A program made the position numbers and the translations under genes. A stretch of 57,086 nt of DNA, from assembly GCA_937871935.1 (NCBI GenBank), contig CALMQI010000017.1:1-57086 (forward strand), written 5' to 3'. Shown piece after piece: positions 33,835 through 42,862 of this stretch (the stretch's first letter is position 1; every line of letters starts with the position of its first letter). This DNA comes from an uncultured Burkholderiales bacterium (lineage in GTDB: Bacteria > Pseudomonadota > Gammaproteobacteria > Burkholderiales > Burkholderiaceae_C). Below the pieces are notes generated by a model. The model was not told the origin of the DNA and did not search any database. It saw only the letters and a program-made list of their open reading frames with translations.

Positions 33835-34033
33835 GCCTCGCTGGCGCTGCTGGGCCGCATCGCACAGCAGCGCGCTGACCCTGCTGTTCACCGAACACGA
33901 CATGGCCGTCGTGTTCGCGATCGCACACCGCATCGGCGTGCTGCACCAGGGGCGGCTGATTGCGCTCGGCTCGCCCGCAGCGATCCGCGCCGACGCGCAG
34001 GTGCGGCAGGTCTACCTCGGGCAGACGTCATGA
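33835..34033 (+). pseudogene. livG: C-terminal remnant of LivG ATPase, with a 2-base frameshift
   Basis: The last part of a LivG ATPase is visible: LLGRIAQQ in one frame (about 33847-33870) and, after a small register shift, ALTLLFTEHDMAVVFAIAHR, GVLHQGRLIALGSPAAI and VRQVYLGQ to the stop at 34031-34033. Walker A, signature and most of Walker B are missing. The shift lies at a CG run near 33870 and is explained by loss of two bases. It is joined directly to the truncated binding protein gene, marking a deletion of several kilobases. The stop overlaps the LivF start. Confidence 0.75.
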
Positions 34034-34743
34034 GCTGGCTCGAGGTCGACGCGATTCAGACCGACTACGGGCTTTCGCGCGCGCTCTTCGGTGTCTCGTT
34101 CGACGTCGGGCGCGGCGAGTGCGTCGGCCTGCTCGGCCGCAACGGCGTCGGCAAGTCAACCGTGATGCGCTCGATCATGGGGCTGACGCCGCCGTCGGCC
34201 GGCGCGTTGCGATGGAAGGGGGCGCCGATCCAGGGTTGGCGGCCGGATCGCGTCGCCCGCGCCGGCATCGGCTTCGTGCCGGAGGACCGGCGCGTCTTCG
34301 CCGACCTGAGCGTGGCCGAGAACCTCGATGTCGCGCGCCGCGCCGCCGGTCGCCACGACCGCCCGCCGCGCTGGACCGAGACGAGCGTCGTGACCTTGTT
34401 CCCCAAGCTGGCCGAACTTCGCGACCGCCGCGCCGGCCACCTCTCGGGCGGCGAGCAGCAGATGCTGACCATCGCGCGCACGCTGATGGGCAACCCCGAG
34501 CTGCTGCTGCTCGATGAACCGTCCGAAGGGCTCGCGCCGCTCGTCATCGAGAGCCTGCTCGCGCAGGTGCAGCGCCTCAAGGCTGAAGGGTTGACGATCC
34601 TTCTCGCCGAGCAGGGTGTCGCGTTTTCGCTCGCGCTCGCCGACCGCGTCGTCGTGCTCGAGAAGGGCCTGGTCGTGCATGCCGGCCCGGCCGCGGCGCT
34701 GCGCGACGACCCGGCGCTGCGCGACCGCCTGCTCACGCTCTGA
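34030..34743 (+). CDS. livF: Branched-chain amino acid-type ABC transporter ATP-binding protein LivF
   Basis: A 237-residue ATPase with Walker A GRNGVGKST, signature LSGGEQQMLTIARTLMG, Walker B LLLLDEPSEGLAPL and the LivF tail LAEQGVAFSLALADRVVVLE. The gene itself looks complete. Its partner permeases and LivG are deleted upstream, so it is probably an orphan unless it works with another Liv system such as those at 13 or 49 kb. Start ATG 34030 overlaps the LivG remnant stop. Confidence 0.88.
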   Translation: MSWLEVDAIQTDYGLSRALFGVSFDVGRGECVGLLGRNGVGKSTVMRSIMGLTPPSAGALRWKGAPIQGWRPDRVARAGIGFVPEDRRVFADLSVAENLDVARRAAGRHDRPPRWTETSVVTLFPKLAELRDRRAGHLSGGEQQMLTIARTLMGNPELLLLDEPSEGLAPLVIESLLAQVQRLKAEGLTILLAEQGVAFSLALADRVVVLEKGLVVHAGPAAALRDDPALRDRLLTL

Positions 34744-34770
34744 TCCTTCAACCCACGACAGGAGACGACC

Positions 34771-34974
34771 ATGCCGTTCGTGACCATCGAGATCCTCGAA
34801 GGCCATTCGCAGGAGCGCAAGGACGAGATCTCGCTCCGCGTCACAGAGGCGATCGCCGAGGTCGCGCAGTTGCCCAAGCAGGCGATCTGGGTCGTCTTCC
34901 AGGACGTCGGCGCGGACGACTGGTACGTCGGCGCGGAGACGGTGGCGGCGATGAAGAAGGCGGGCAAGCTGTGA
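34771..34974 (+). CDS. Tautomerase family protein (4-oxalocrotonate tautomerase-like)
   Basis: A 67-residue 4-OT fold protein. After Met removal the N-terminal Pro (MPFVTIEILEG) would be the general base. The family pattern RKDEISLRVTEAIAEVAQLP and IWVVFQDVGADDWYVGAE follow. Tautomerases of this size convert 2-hydroxydienoates in meta-cleavage pathways or act promiscuously. It lies between LivF and an SMP-30 gene, whose GTG start overlaps its stop (GTGA). Confidence 0.88.
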   Translation: MPFVTIEILEGHSQERKDEISLRVTEAIAEVAQLPKQAIWVVFQDVGADDWYVGAETVAAMKKAGKL

Positions 34975-35865
34975 ACTTCGACGTGCGCGACGCGCGCGTC
35001 GCGGAGCTCTTCGACGGCGACGCGGCGCTGCAAACGCTCTCGACCGGGCATCTCTTCACCGAGGGGCCGCTGTGGGACGTGGCCGCGCAACGCCTGCTCT
35101 TTAGCGACATTCCGGGCGACCGCATCCACGTCTGGCGCGAGGGGCAGGGCACCTCGGTGTTCCGTGCACCCAGCCACAAGAGCAACGGCCTCGCCTGGGA
35201 CCACCAGGGGCGCCTGCTCGCCTGCGAACACGCGACCAGCCGGCTGACGCGAACCGAGGCCGACGGCCGCGTCACCGTTCTCGCGACGCACTGGCAGGGG
35301 CGCGAGCTGAACAGCCCGAACGACCTCGCCGTCGCGGGCGACGGCAGCATCTGGTTCAGCGACCCGACCTATGGGCGCTTGCCGCACTACGGCGTCGAGC
35401 GGCCGACCCGCGCTCGGCCACCGCGGCGTCTACCGGCTCGCGCCGGACGGCACGACGCTGAGCCTGGTCGCCGACGACTTCGGCCAGCCGAACGGGCTGT
35501 GCTTCTCGCTCGACGAGCGGCGCCTGTTCGTGAACGACACCGAACGCGGACACGTGCGCGTCTTCGATGTGCAGGCCGGTGGCCGTGTCGCCGGCGGCGC
35601 GGTCTGGGTCGAACTGACGGGCGAGGGCCAGGGCGCGCCCGACGGCATGAAGATCGACAGCGCCGGAAACCTCTGGTGCTGCGGCCCTGGCGGCCTCCAC
35701 GTCTTCGACGCCGACGCGCGCTGCCTGGGCGTAGTGCGCACGCCGGTGGTGGCCGCCAACTTCACCTGGGGCGACGCCGACCTGAAGAGCCTCTACGTCA
35801 CCGCCAGCGACCAACTGCTCAGGGTGAGGGTGCGAGTGCCCGAACACGTTGCCACTGGTGCATAG
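34971..35865 (+). pseudogene. SMP-30/gluconolactonase family protein, frameshifted
   Basis: The first 145 codons read as an SMP-30 beta-propeller (LFTEGPLWDVAAQRLLFSDI, SHKSNGLAWDHQGRLLACEH, LNSPNDLAVAGDGSIWFSDP). Near 35407-35412 the register is lost. The protein continues in another frame as LGHRGVYRLAPDGTTLSLVA, DDFGQPNGLCFSLDERRLFV, GAPDGMKIDSAGNLWCC and ends at TAG 35863. One extra base, or two missing, in a GC-rich stretch explains it. The metal-site residues (Glu in TEGP, Asn in SPND, Asp in PDGMKID) are all encoded. If real, this lactonase is inactive; a sequencing error is the alternative. Confidence 0.8.
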
Positions 35866-36038
35866 CCTCGCGCCGCCAATGGGCCAGCGGCAATGGCATG
35901 AGGCACAGCTTGTCGAACGACGACTGCCGCTCGCCGAGGAACGGGAAGGCGCGGCACCTGGAATCCCAAGGTGCGCGGCGGACACGGCTACGTCTTCAAC
36001 ACCACGCGCCGCCGCGGCGGTCGGCTGCCGGGGCAATC

Positions 36039-36512
36039 TCACTCCGCAGTCGAACGCAAGGTCCTGTTCAGCAAGGCCAGCTTGTCACGCAGTTTCCCGC
36101 CGTCAGCCTGGCTGAGCTGGCAGGCGGCAACGAACTGGCTGCTGGCGCCTTCGGCCTGCGCCTGCAGGGCGCGGCCTTCGCGAGTCAGTTCGATGCTGAG
36201 GTTGCGCTCGTCGTCCGTTGCCCGGTTTCGGACGACGAATGAAGCATCCTCAAGGCGCTTGACCAGCGGTGTCACCGAGCCGGGGTCAAGGCCCAGGCGT
36301 TCGGCCAGCCGCTTGATCGTGATGCCGTGTTCCTCCCACAGCACCAGCATCACCAGGTATTGTGGATAGGTCAGGCCGAGCTTGGCGAGCAGCGGCTTGT
36401 AGCTTTGCAGCATCGCCAGCGAGCTGGCATAGAGGGCGAAGCACAGCTTGTCTTCCAGCGTCGGGAATCGGGGCGCCTTCGAGCGCGGTGGGGGCGTATC
36501 GGAGCGGGGCAT
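36039..36512 (-). CDS. OhrR-like MarR family regulator
   Basis: A 157-residue MarR protein of the OhrR group. The N-terminal DKLCFALYASSLAMLQSYKP carries Cys24 at the position of the peroxide-sensing Cys of OhrR, and LGLTYPQYLVMLVLWEEHG is typical of that group. The HTH is TIKRLAERLGLDPGSVTPLVKRLED and the wing is NRATDDERNLSIEL. It may sense organic peroxides or other electrophiles. It lies downstream of an alpha/beta hydrolase on the same strand, with an inverted repeat in the gap. Confidence 0.88.
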   Translation of the reverse strand: MPRSDTPPPRSKAPRFPTLEDKLCFALYASSLAMLQSYKPLLAKLGLTYPQYLVMLVLWEEHGITIKRLAERLGLDPGSVTPLVKRLEDASFVVRNRATDDERNLSIELTREGRALQAQAEGASSQFVAACQLSQADGGKLRDKLALLNRTLRSTAE

Positions 36513-36545
36513 GGCGTGGAGTCAAGTGGCCCCGGGGCCGCTGGC

Positions 36546-36562
36546 AAAGGTCGGCGACCTTT
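36546..36562. promoter_or_regulatory. Perfect 8-1-8 inverted repeat upstream of the OhrR-like gene
   Basis: AAAGGTCG-G-CGACCTTT lies in the 83-base gap, 34-50 bases upstream of the OhrR-like start codon. It could be an autoregulatory operator, or an intercistronic hairpin (6-base stem, 5-base loop). A separate GC palindrome GGCCCCGGGGCC lies nearby at about 36527-36538. Confidence 0.35.
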
Positions 36563-36595
36563 TCCGGGCGGCACCCGGGACGAGAGGTGAGCAGC

Positions 36596-37300
36596 TTACT
36601 GTGACTTCTTCGCGATCGCGCCTGCCGCTCGCTCGATCACGGCAGCCACGGCTTGGGGCTGCGACACGTACACGGCATGGCTGCCCGCGACTTCAGACGC
36701 GGTCGAGCCGGCACGTTGGGACATCTGGCGCTGCGCGGCTGGCGGGATCATCTTGTCGTCCTTAGCGACCAAGTACCAACTCGGCTTGACCTTCCACGAA
36801 GCCTCGGTGACGGTGCCAGTCAGCGCGGCCAGGCCCCAAGGCACCTGAGAGGCGGCCATGAAGCTCGCCTTCGCAGGGCTCAAATCGGCCGCGAACGAGG
36901 CAGGGAACTTGGCCTGGTCGAGGAACAGAAATCCATCCTGCGGGGACAGGATCGGCGGTACCGGCGCGCCGGGCGGCGGGTTCTCGATCAGCGACGAGAC
37001 CGATTCACCCTTGTCGGGCGCGAAGGCGGCCACGTAGACCAACCCCTTGACTTTGGGGTCGTTGCCGGCCTCGGTGATCACGACGCCGCCGTAGGAGTGC
37101 CCGACCAGCAGCACGGGCCCCTTCTGCGCCGCAATGGCGCGCTTGGTCACGGCGACGTCGTCTTGCAGCGAGACGGTGGGGTTCTGCACGACGGTGACGG
37201 CATACCCGTCCTTCTTCAGGATGTTGTGCACGGCTTCCCAGCCGGAGCCGTCGACGAAACCGCCGTGGACGAGGACGATGCTGAGGGCGAGGGCGTTCAT
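36596..37300 (-). CDS. Alpha/beta hydrolase
   Basis: A 234-residue serine hydrolase. It opens with ALSIVLVHGGFVDGSGWEAV (oxyanion HGG), has the nucleophile elbow LLVGHSYGGVVITEAG, the acid in SWYLVAKDDKMIPP and the C-terminal catalytic His in EVAGSHAVYVSQP. It resembles small esterases of the family found beside OhrR/MarR regulators. The frame is open farther upstream, but ATG 37300 fits the family start. Substrate unknown. Probably regulated by the OhrR-like protein. Confidence 0.9.
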   Translation of the reverse strand: MNALALSIVLVHGGFVDGSGWEAVHNILKKDGYAVTVVQNPTVSLQDDVAVTKRAIAAQKGPVLLVGHSYGGVVITEAGNDPKVKGLVYVAAFAPDKGESVSSLIENPPPGAPVPPILSPQDGFLFLDQAKFPASFAADLSPAKASFMAASQVPWGLAALTGTVTEASWKVKPSWYLVAKDDKMIPPAAQRQMSQRAGSTASEVAGSHAVYVSQPQAVAAVIERAAGAIAKKSQ

Positions 37301-37390
37301 GATGAGATTCCTTTTCGTGGTTGAAGTGAGCTGAAGCGGAGGTCGCTTGCGCCGTCCATCAGGATTGAAGTGGTTGCGGCACGGACAGAA

Positions 37391-37472
37391 GATTAGCGCG
37401 CCAAGCATTAGCGCGCAAAGCGCACAGGCCAAGACCCCGCAGGCCAGTCAACCATTGATTAGGACGCTAATC
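37391..37472. promoter_or_regulatory. Cluster of GATTAG/ATTAGCGCGC repeats, probable operators
   Basis: The 400-base divergent gap (37301-37700) has a block of repeats. ATTAGCGCGC occurs at 37392-37401 and again at 37407-37416 (15-base period), and GATTAG-GACG-CTAATC, a perfect 6-4-6 inverted repeat, lies at 37457-37472. All contain the half-site ATTAG and lie 90-170 bases upstream of the alpha/beta hydrolase start. They fit binding by the OhrR-like MarR protein. No clear -10/-35 pair was found for the hydrolase. The rest of the gap, 37473-37620, holds nothing recognised. Confidence 0.45.
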
Positions 37473-37620
37473 GAATGGCGGCATTCGCCCGCCGCAGACC
37501 TCCGAGCGCAACAAGGGGTGCCAGCTGCCGCCCACCCGCTTCGAACGATGAACTGATGTGCCGGTCGGGTCGCGGTATGCGCATCCGAATGCGCGTCAGC
37601 TCGTCGCGGTGATGAAGTGC

Positions 37621-37649
37621 TTGACAGATAAATAGTTGAGACCTAAAGT
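37621..37649 (+). promoter_or_regulatory. Sigma70-type promoter of the 2-aminobenzoyl-CoA cluster
   Basis: A consensus -35 TTGACA (37621-37626) and a -10 TAAAGT (37644-37649, 4 of 6) are separated by exactly 17 bases. The region is AT-rich in a GC-rich background. The predicted transcript start near 37656 would leave a leader of about 45 bases before ATG 37701. Confidence 0.65.
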
Positions 37650-37651
37650 AT
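37632..37651. promoter_or_regulatory. Imperfect inverted repeat over the -10 box, candidate MarR operator
   Basis: ATAGTTGAG-AC-CTAAAGTAT is an imperfect palindrome (7 of 9 arm positions match) that covers the -10 element. A repressor bound here would block transcription. The MarR gene at 40850 in the same operon is the natural candidate. Confidence 0.35.
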
Positions 37652-37700
37652 ATGGCATTCGGCGGCAATGAGTCGACCCAGTCAATCGGAAGCGCAGCAC

Positions 37701-40055
37701 ATGAAGATCGTTTGCATCGGTGGTGGCCCGGCAGGCCTGTACTTCGGGCTCCTGATGAAGAAGCTCAATCCGGCGCACGACATCACTGTTGTGGAGCGCA
37801 ACCGGCCGTACGACACCTTCGGCTGGGGCGTGGTCTTCTCCGACGCCACGATGGACAACATGCGTCAGTGGGATGTGGAGACGGCCGACGAGATACAGAG
37901 CGCCTTCAACCACTGGGACGACATCGAGTTGCTGTTCAAGGGCCGCACCATCCGCTCCGGCGGCCACGGCTTCGTAGGCATCGGCCGCAAGAGACTCCTC
38001 AACATCCTGCAGGCGCGCTGCGAGCGGGTGGGCGTCAAGCTCGTGTTCGAGCGCGAGGTCGAGTCCGATGAAGACTATCCGGATGCAGACCTGATCATCG
38101 CCTGCGATGGCATCAACTCGAGGATCCGCGCCAAGTACGCCAGCGTCTTCAAGCCCGACATCGTCGTGCGGCCCAACCGTTTCATCTGGCTGGGCACGCA
38201 CAAGCTGTACGACGCCTTCACCTTCGACTTCCAGAAGACCGAACACGGCTGGTTCCAGGCCCACATCTACAAGTTCGACGACCAGACCACGACCTTCATC
38301 GTCGAATGCCCTGAGCATGTGTGGCTCGCTCACGGCTTGGACCAAGCCGACCAGGACCAGTCGATCGCCTTCTGCGAAGAGGTGTTTGCCGACAACCTGC
38401 AGGGCGCCAAGCTGATGACCAATGCGCGCCACCTGCGCGGCTCGGCGTGGCTCAACTTCCAGCGCGTGGTGTGCGAGCAGTGGTCGCTGAAGAACAGGCA
38501 CGGCAGCAATGTGGTGCTGATGGGCGACGCGGTGCACACCGCGCACTTTGCGATCGGCTCGGGCACCAAGCTGGCCATTGAGGATGCCATCGAGCTCGCG
38601 CGGCAGTTCCAGCTGCACGGCGACGACGCCGGCAAGGTGGCCGAGGTGCTGGAGCAGTACCACCAGTTGCGCCGCGTCGAGACGCTGCGCCTGCAGAACG
38701 CCGCCTGGAACGCGATGGAATGGTTCGAGGTCTGCGGCGCCCGCTATTGCGACCAGCTCGAGCCCGAGCAGTTCATGTACTCGATGCTCACGCGCAGCCA
38801 GCGCATCAGCCACGAGAACCTGCGCCTGCGCGACAAGAGCTGGCTCGAAGGTTACGAGCGCTGGTTCGCAGGGCAGGCGGGGCTTGTGCGCGACGCCAGC
38901 GCGCCCGCGGTGCCGCCGATGTTCACGCCCTACACGGTACGTTCGGTGACCTTGAAGAACCGCGTGCTCGTGTCGCCGATGGCGCAGTACTCGGCGACGG
39001 ATGGCATCCCCGGCGACTACCACCTCGTGCACCTGGGCGCGCGCGCGATGGGCGGGGCCGGCCTGGTGTTTGCCGAGATGACGTGCGTCAGCCCCGACGC
39101 GCGCATCACGCCCGCCTGCCCCGGCCTGTGGAACGATCAACAGCAGCACGCCTGGTCGCGCATCGTCAGCTGGATACACGCGCACACCGACGCCAAGGTC
39201 GCCGTGCAGATCGGCCACGCCGGCGCCAAGGGTTCGACCCGGCGCGCGTGGGACGGCATCGACAAGCCGCTGCCTGACGACGGACCGGAAGCCAACTGGC
39301 CGCTGGCCTCCGCCTCGCCGCAGCAATACCTCGAAGGCGCAAGCCAGACCTCGCGCGCCATGACGCGCGCCGACATGGACCGTGTCAAGGCCGACTTCGT
39401 GGCGGCCACGCGCCGCGCCGCGGAGGCCGACTTCGACTGGCTCGAACTGCACTGCGCGCACGGCTACCTGCTGTCGAGCTTCATCTCCCCATTGACCAAC
39501 CAGCGTACCGACGAATACGGCGGCTCGATGGCCAACCGCCTACGCTATCCACTCGAGGTCTTCGCCGCGGTGCGAGCGGTGTGGCCGGCGCACCTGCCGA
39601 TGTCGGTGCGCATCTCGGCGCACGATTGGGTCGAAGGCGGCATCACGCCGGCCGATGCGGTGGAGATTGCCCAGTGCTTCAAGGCCGCAGGCGCCGACCT
39701 CATCGACTGCTCGTCGGGACAGGTGAGCAAGAGGGAGAAGATCACCTTCGGACGCATGTTCCAGACGCCGTTCGCTGATCGCGTGCGCCAGGAAGCCGGC
39801 ATTGCGACCATCGCGGTGGGTGCCATCAGCGAGGCCGACCACGTCAACTCCGTCATCGCAGCCGGCCGGGCTGACCTGTGCGCGGTCGCGCGTCCTCACC
39901 TCGCCAATCCGGCCTGGACGATGACCGAGGCCGCCAAGATCGGCTTCGCCGAGCTGGCCTGGCCCAAGCAGTACCGCTCGGCCAAGGTCCAGATGGAGTC
40001 CAACTTCGCTCGAGAGAAGGCGCAGGCCGCGCAAGCGGCGGCGGCCAAGGCCTGA
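37701..40055 (+). CDS. Bifunctional 2-aminobenzoyl-CoA (or salicylyl-CoA) monooxygenase/reductase
   Basis: A 784-residue fusion. Residues 1-390 are a class A flavin monooxygenase ([18 protein letters not shown] for FAD, and [20 protein letters not shown]). Residues about 395-770 are an Old Yellow Enzyme domain ([60 protein letters not shown]). This architecture is that of 2-aminobenzoyl-CoA monooxygenase/reductase of Azoarcus evansii, which hydroxylates and then reduces the ring of the CoA ester, and of salicylyl-CoA 5-hydroxylase homologues. The start ATG 37701 has GGAAG upstream; ATG 37668 lies only about 12 bases past the predicted transcription start. First gene of the cluster. Confidence 0.92.
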   Translation: MKIVCIGGGPAGLYFGLLMKKLNPAHDITVVERNRPYDTFGWGVVFSDATMDNMRQWDVETADEIQSAFNHWDDIELLFKGRTIRSGGHGFVGIGRKRLLNILQARCERVGVKLVFEREVESDEDYPDADLIIACDGINSRIRAKYASVFKPDIVVRPNRFIWLGTHKLYDAFTFDFQKTEHGWFQAHIYKFDDQTTTFIVECPEHVWLAHGLDQADQDQSIAFCEEVFADNLQGAKLMTNARHLRGSAWLNFQRVVCEQWSLKNRHGSNVVLMGDAVHTAHFAIGSGTKLAIEDAIELARQFQLHGDDAGKVAEVLEQYHQLRRVETLRLQNAAWNAMEWFEVCGARYCDQLEPEQFMYSMLTRSQRISHENLRLRDKSWLEGYERWFAGQAGLVRDASAPAVPPMFTPYTVRSVTLKNRVLVSPMAQYSATDGIPGDYHLVHLGARAMGGAGLVFAEMTCVSPDARITPACPGLWNDQQQHAWSRIVSWIHAHTDAKVAVQIGHAGAKGSTRRAWDGIDKPLPDDGPEANWPLASASPQQYLEGASQTSRAMTRADMDRVKADFVAATRRAAEADFDWLELHCAHGYLLSSFISPLTNQRTDEYGGSMANRLRYPLEVFAAVRAVWPAHLPMSVRISAHDWVEGGITPADAVEIAQCFKAAGADLIDCSSGQVSKREKITFGRMFQTPFADRVRQEAGIATIAVGAISEADHVNSVIAAGRADLCAVARPHLANPAWTMTEAAKIGFAELAWPKQYRSAKVQMESNFAREKAQAAQAAAAKA

Positions 40056-40059
40056 TCGC

Positions 40060-40848
40060 GTGACGACCATTCCCATCGGGCCACTCGCCGGCCGGCACGC
40101 CCTGGTCACCGGAGCAGCCCGTGGCATCGGCGCGGCCATCGCGCGGCGACTCGCCGCCGATGGCGCACATCTGACCCTGCTTGGCCGACAGCGCGAACCC
40201 CTCGAGGCGCTGGTGGCCGAACTGCCGGAATCCGCCCGCCCCCAGATCCTGGTCTGCGATGTCACCGACGCGCAAACCGTAGCCCGTGCCTTGCCCCCAT
40301 CCGCCGACCTCACCGGGCCGGTGCAGATCCTCGTCAACAACGCCGGCCAGGCGGCGAGCGCGCCGTTCGGTCGCACCACCGACGAGTTGTGGCAGCGCAT
40401 GCTGGCCGTCAACCTGACCGGCACTTTTCTTTGCACGCGAGCGGCATTGCCGGGCATGGTCACAGCCGGATGGGGGCGCATCGTCAACATCGCCAGCACG
40501 GCTGGGCAGCGTGGCTATGCGTACGTGAGCGCCTATGCGGCGGCCAAGCACGGCGTGATCGGGCTCACGCGCTCGCTGGCGCTGGAGGTGGCCACCAAGG
40601 GCATCACCGCCAACGCCGTGTGCCCGGGCTACACCGAGACCGACCTGCTGCGCGAGAGCCTGTCCAACGTGGTCGCCAAGACCGGCCGCACCGACGAGGC
40701 GGCGCGCGCCGAGTTCGCCCGCCACAACCCGCAGGGGCGGATCGTGCAACCCGAGGAGGTGGCCGACACCGTGGCCTGGCTCTGCGGCGCGGCGGCCACG
40801 GCCATCAACGGGCAGTCGATCTCGGTCAGCGGCGGCGAGGTGATGTGA
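40060..40848 (+). CDS. SDR family oxidoreductase of the 2-aminobenzoyl-CoA cluster
   Basis: A 262-residue classical SDR starting at GTG 40060. It has [19 protein letters not shown] in ILVNNAGQ, catalytic Ser in [15 protein letters not shown] with Tyr and Lys, and the end [12 protein letters not shown]. It probably oxidises a hydroxyacyl-CoA or cyclic alcohol intermediate. It is 4 bases behind the monooxygenase/reductase gene and 1 base ahead of the MarR gene. Confidence 0.92.
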   Translation: MTTIPIGPLAGRHALVTGAARGIGAAIARRLAADGAHLTLLGRQREPLEALVAELPESARPQILVCDVTDAQTVARALPPSADLTGPVQILVNNAGQAASAPFGRTTDELWQRMLAVNLTGTFLCTRAALPGMVTAGWGRIVNIASTAGQRGYAYVSAYAAAKHGVIGLTRSLALEVATKGITANAVCPGYTETDLLRESLSNVVAKTGRTDEAARAEFARHNPQGRIVQPEEVADTVAWLCGAAATAINGQSISVSGGEVM

Positions 40849-40849
40849 G

Positions 40850-41419
40850 ATGAGCAAGGCCCGCAACTTCAGGCTCGTGCATGTGCTGGACGACGACAAC
40901 CTCGGCCGTGAGGCGCGCGCGGTCTCCAGCGATCACTCGGCGGTCAAGCTCTGGCTGCGGCTGCTGTCGTGCAGCACGCAGATCGAGCAGGAAATCCGTC
41001 TGCGCTTGCGGCAGCGCTTTGCCACCACCTTGCCGCGCTTTGACTACCTGGCGCAGCTTGAGCGACATCCGCAGGGCCTGCGCATGAACACGCTGTCGCG
41101 CTACCTGATGGTCACCGGCGGCAACGTCACCGGCCTCACCGACCAGCTCGTGGGCGAAGGCTGGGTGGAGCGCACCCCCGACCCGGACGACCGGCGCTCG
41201 CTGATCGTCACGCTCACCGAGGCCGGCCACCAGCGGTTCATCGAGATGGCCGAAGAGCACGAGGCCTGGCTGGTGGAGATGCTGGCCGGCTTCGACGCGC
41301 AGCACAAGGGCGCGCTCTACGAGCTGCTGGGGCGCCTGCGCGTGCACCTGGTGCAGCAGGAGACCGACGCTCTGGGCGATCGCCCGGTTCGCAACCCATC
41401 CTCGAAGGAGCGCCGATGA
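40850..41419 (+). CDS. MarR family regulator of the 2-aminobenzoyl-CoA cluster
   Basis: A 189-residue MarR protein: [20 protein letters not shown], recognition region [18 protein letters not shown], wing [18 protein letters not shown]. It is paralogous to the MarR at 17392. Aryl-CoA pathway MarR repressors are typically released by the CoA thioester formed in the first step. The gene is embedded in the operon (1 base after the SDR, 4-base overlap with the next gene), so its own level would follow pathway induction. Confidence 0.92.
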   Translation: MSKARNFRLVHVLDDDNLGREARAVSSDHSAVKLWLRLLSCSTQIEQEIRLRLRQRFATTLPRFDYLAQLERHPQGLRMNTLSRYLMVTGGNVTGLTDQLVGEGWVERTPDPDDRRSLIVTLTEAGHQRFIEMAEEHEAWLVEMLAGFDAQHKGALYELLGRLRVHLVQQETDALGDRPVRNPSSKERR

Positions 41420-42267
41420 ATTCCCGTGTCGACCCGGCCCTGGCCGCCGGCAACCGCAAGCTGCTGGCTGGCTACCAGGCCACACACTTCAAGTGGCAGG
41501 CCGACTCCGGCGTGGCCACCATCACCCTGAACCGGCCGGAGCGCAAGAACCCGCTCACCTTCGACTCCTACGCCGAGCTTCGCGACCTGTTCCGGGCGCT
41601 GAAGTACGCCACCGACATCGACGCCGTGGTGCTGGCGGGTGCCCGGGACAACTTCTGCTCGGGCGGCGATGTCCACGAGATCGTCGGCCCCCTGGTACAG
41701 CTGACGGCACCCGAGCTGCTGATGTTCACGCGCATGACCGGCGACCTGGTGCTCGCCATGCGTGCCTGCCCGCAGCCCGTCGTCGCGGCCATCGACGGCG
41801 TGTGTGCGGGCGCTGGCGCCATCCTGGCGATGGCCAGCGACCTGCGCCTGGGGACGGCGCGCTCCAAGACCTCGTTTCTCTTCAACCGCGTGGGTCTGGC
41901 GGGCTGCGACATGGGTGCCTGCGCCCTGTTGCCGCGTCTCATCGGACAGGGGCGCGCGAGCGAACTGCTCTACACCGGGCGGCCCCTGGGCGGCGAGGGA
42001 GCCGAGCGCTGGGGCTTCGTCAACCGCCTGGTCACGCCGGAGGATCTGGCAGCGCAGGCGCAGGCACTGGCGCGTGAGCTGGTGGCCGGCCCGACGTTCG
42101 CCAACGGCATTACCAAGGCCATGTTGCACCAGGAGTGTGCCATGACGATCGAGCAGGCCGTCGAGGCCGAGGCCCAGGCGCAGGCGATCTGCATGCTGAC
42201 CGAGGACTTCAAGCGCGCCTACCACGCCTTCGTCGCGCGGCAGAAGCCCGTCTTCGAAGGCAACTGA
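41416..42267 (+). CDS. Enoyl-CoA hydratase/isomerase family protein
   Basis: A 283-residue crotonase-fold protein. It has [20 protein letters not shown], the oxyanion loop [20 protein letters not shown], and the second oxyanion helix [20 protein letters not shown]. The pathway in Azoarcus evansii has crotonase-type enzymes that hydrate or open the reduced ring CoA ester. ATG 41416 overlaps the MarR stop by 4 bases. Confidence 0.92.
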   Translation: MNSRVDPALAAGNRKLLAGYQATHFKWQADSGVATITLNRPERKNPLTFDSYAELRDLFRALKYATDIDAVVLAGARDNFCSGGDVHEIVGPLVQLTAPELLMFTRMTGDLVLAMRACPQPVVAAIDGVCAGAGAILAMASDLRLGTARSKTSFLFNRVGLAGCDMGACALLPRLIGQGRASELLYTGRPLGGEGAERWGFVNRLVTPEDLAAQAQALARELVAGPTFANGITKAMLHQECAMTIEQAVEAEAQAQAICMLTEDFKRAYHAFVARQKPVFEGN

Positions 42268-42283
42268 GCGCAAGGAGCCCACC

Positions 42284-42855
42284 ATGACCGACGTCCGCAT
42301 GCTGGACGCCCCGGAGCCGCCGGTCTGCCGGTTCCGGGCTATCGCGCCGAGGTGGTTGACGACAGTGGCCGGCCCGTTGCTCCAGGCACCGTGGGCCGGC
42401 TGCGCGTCAAAGGACCCACCGGTTGCCGCTACCCGGCCGACGCGCGCCAGAAGAGCTATGTGAACGATGGCTGGAACTACACCGGCGACGCCTACCGCAT
42501 GGACGCCGACGGCTACTTCTACTACCACGCGCGCACCGACGACATGATCATCTCGGCCGGCTACAACATCGCCTCGCCCGAAGTCGAAGACGCCCTGATG
42601 CAGCACCCCGCCGTGGCCGAGTGCGGCGTGGTCGGCGTGCCCGATGCCGAACGCGGGCAGATCGTCAAGGCCTTCATCGTGCTGCGGCCCGGCGCGCAGC
42701 CCGGCCCCGAACTGGTCAAGTCCATCCAGGACTTCGTCAAGCAGAACATCGCGCCCTACAAGTACCCGCGCGCGGTGTCCTTCGTCGACACGCTTCCCCG
42801 CACCCAGACAGGCAAGTTGCAGCGCTTCAAGCTCAATGAGCCGGTTGGAGTCTGA
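42284..42855 (+). pseudogene. Benzoate-CoA ligase family remnant (internal deletion)
   Basis: A good start (AAGGAG then ATG 42284) opens only about a dozen codons (MTDVRMLDAPEPP) before the register breaks. From about 42322 another frame gives the C-terminal third of a benzoate/2-aminobenzoate-CoA ligase: GLPVPGYRAEVVDDSGRPVA, VKGPTGCRY, GYFYYHARTDDMIISAGYNI and the catalytic Lys region LPRTQTGKLQRFKL. About 350 central residues, including the AMP-binding motif, are absent. An automatic caller would report a 167-residue protein from GTG 42352. This ligase should make the CoA ester that the monooxygenase uses. Confidence 0.85.
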
Positions 42856-42862
42856 GCGCGTC

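Noticed and set aside
36527..36538. GGCCCCGGGGCC palindrome near the OhrR-like gene
   Set aside because: Pure G/C palindromes of this length are expected by chance at this base composition, and there is no T-run for a terminator.
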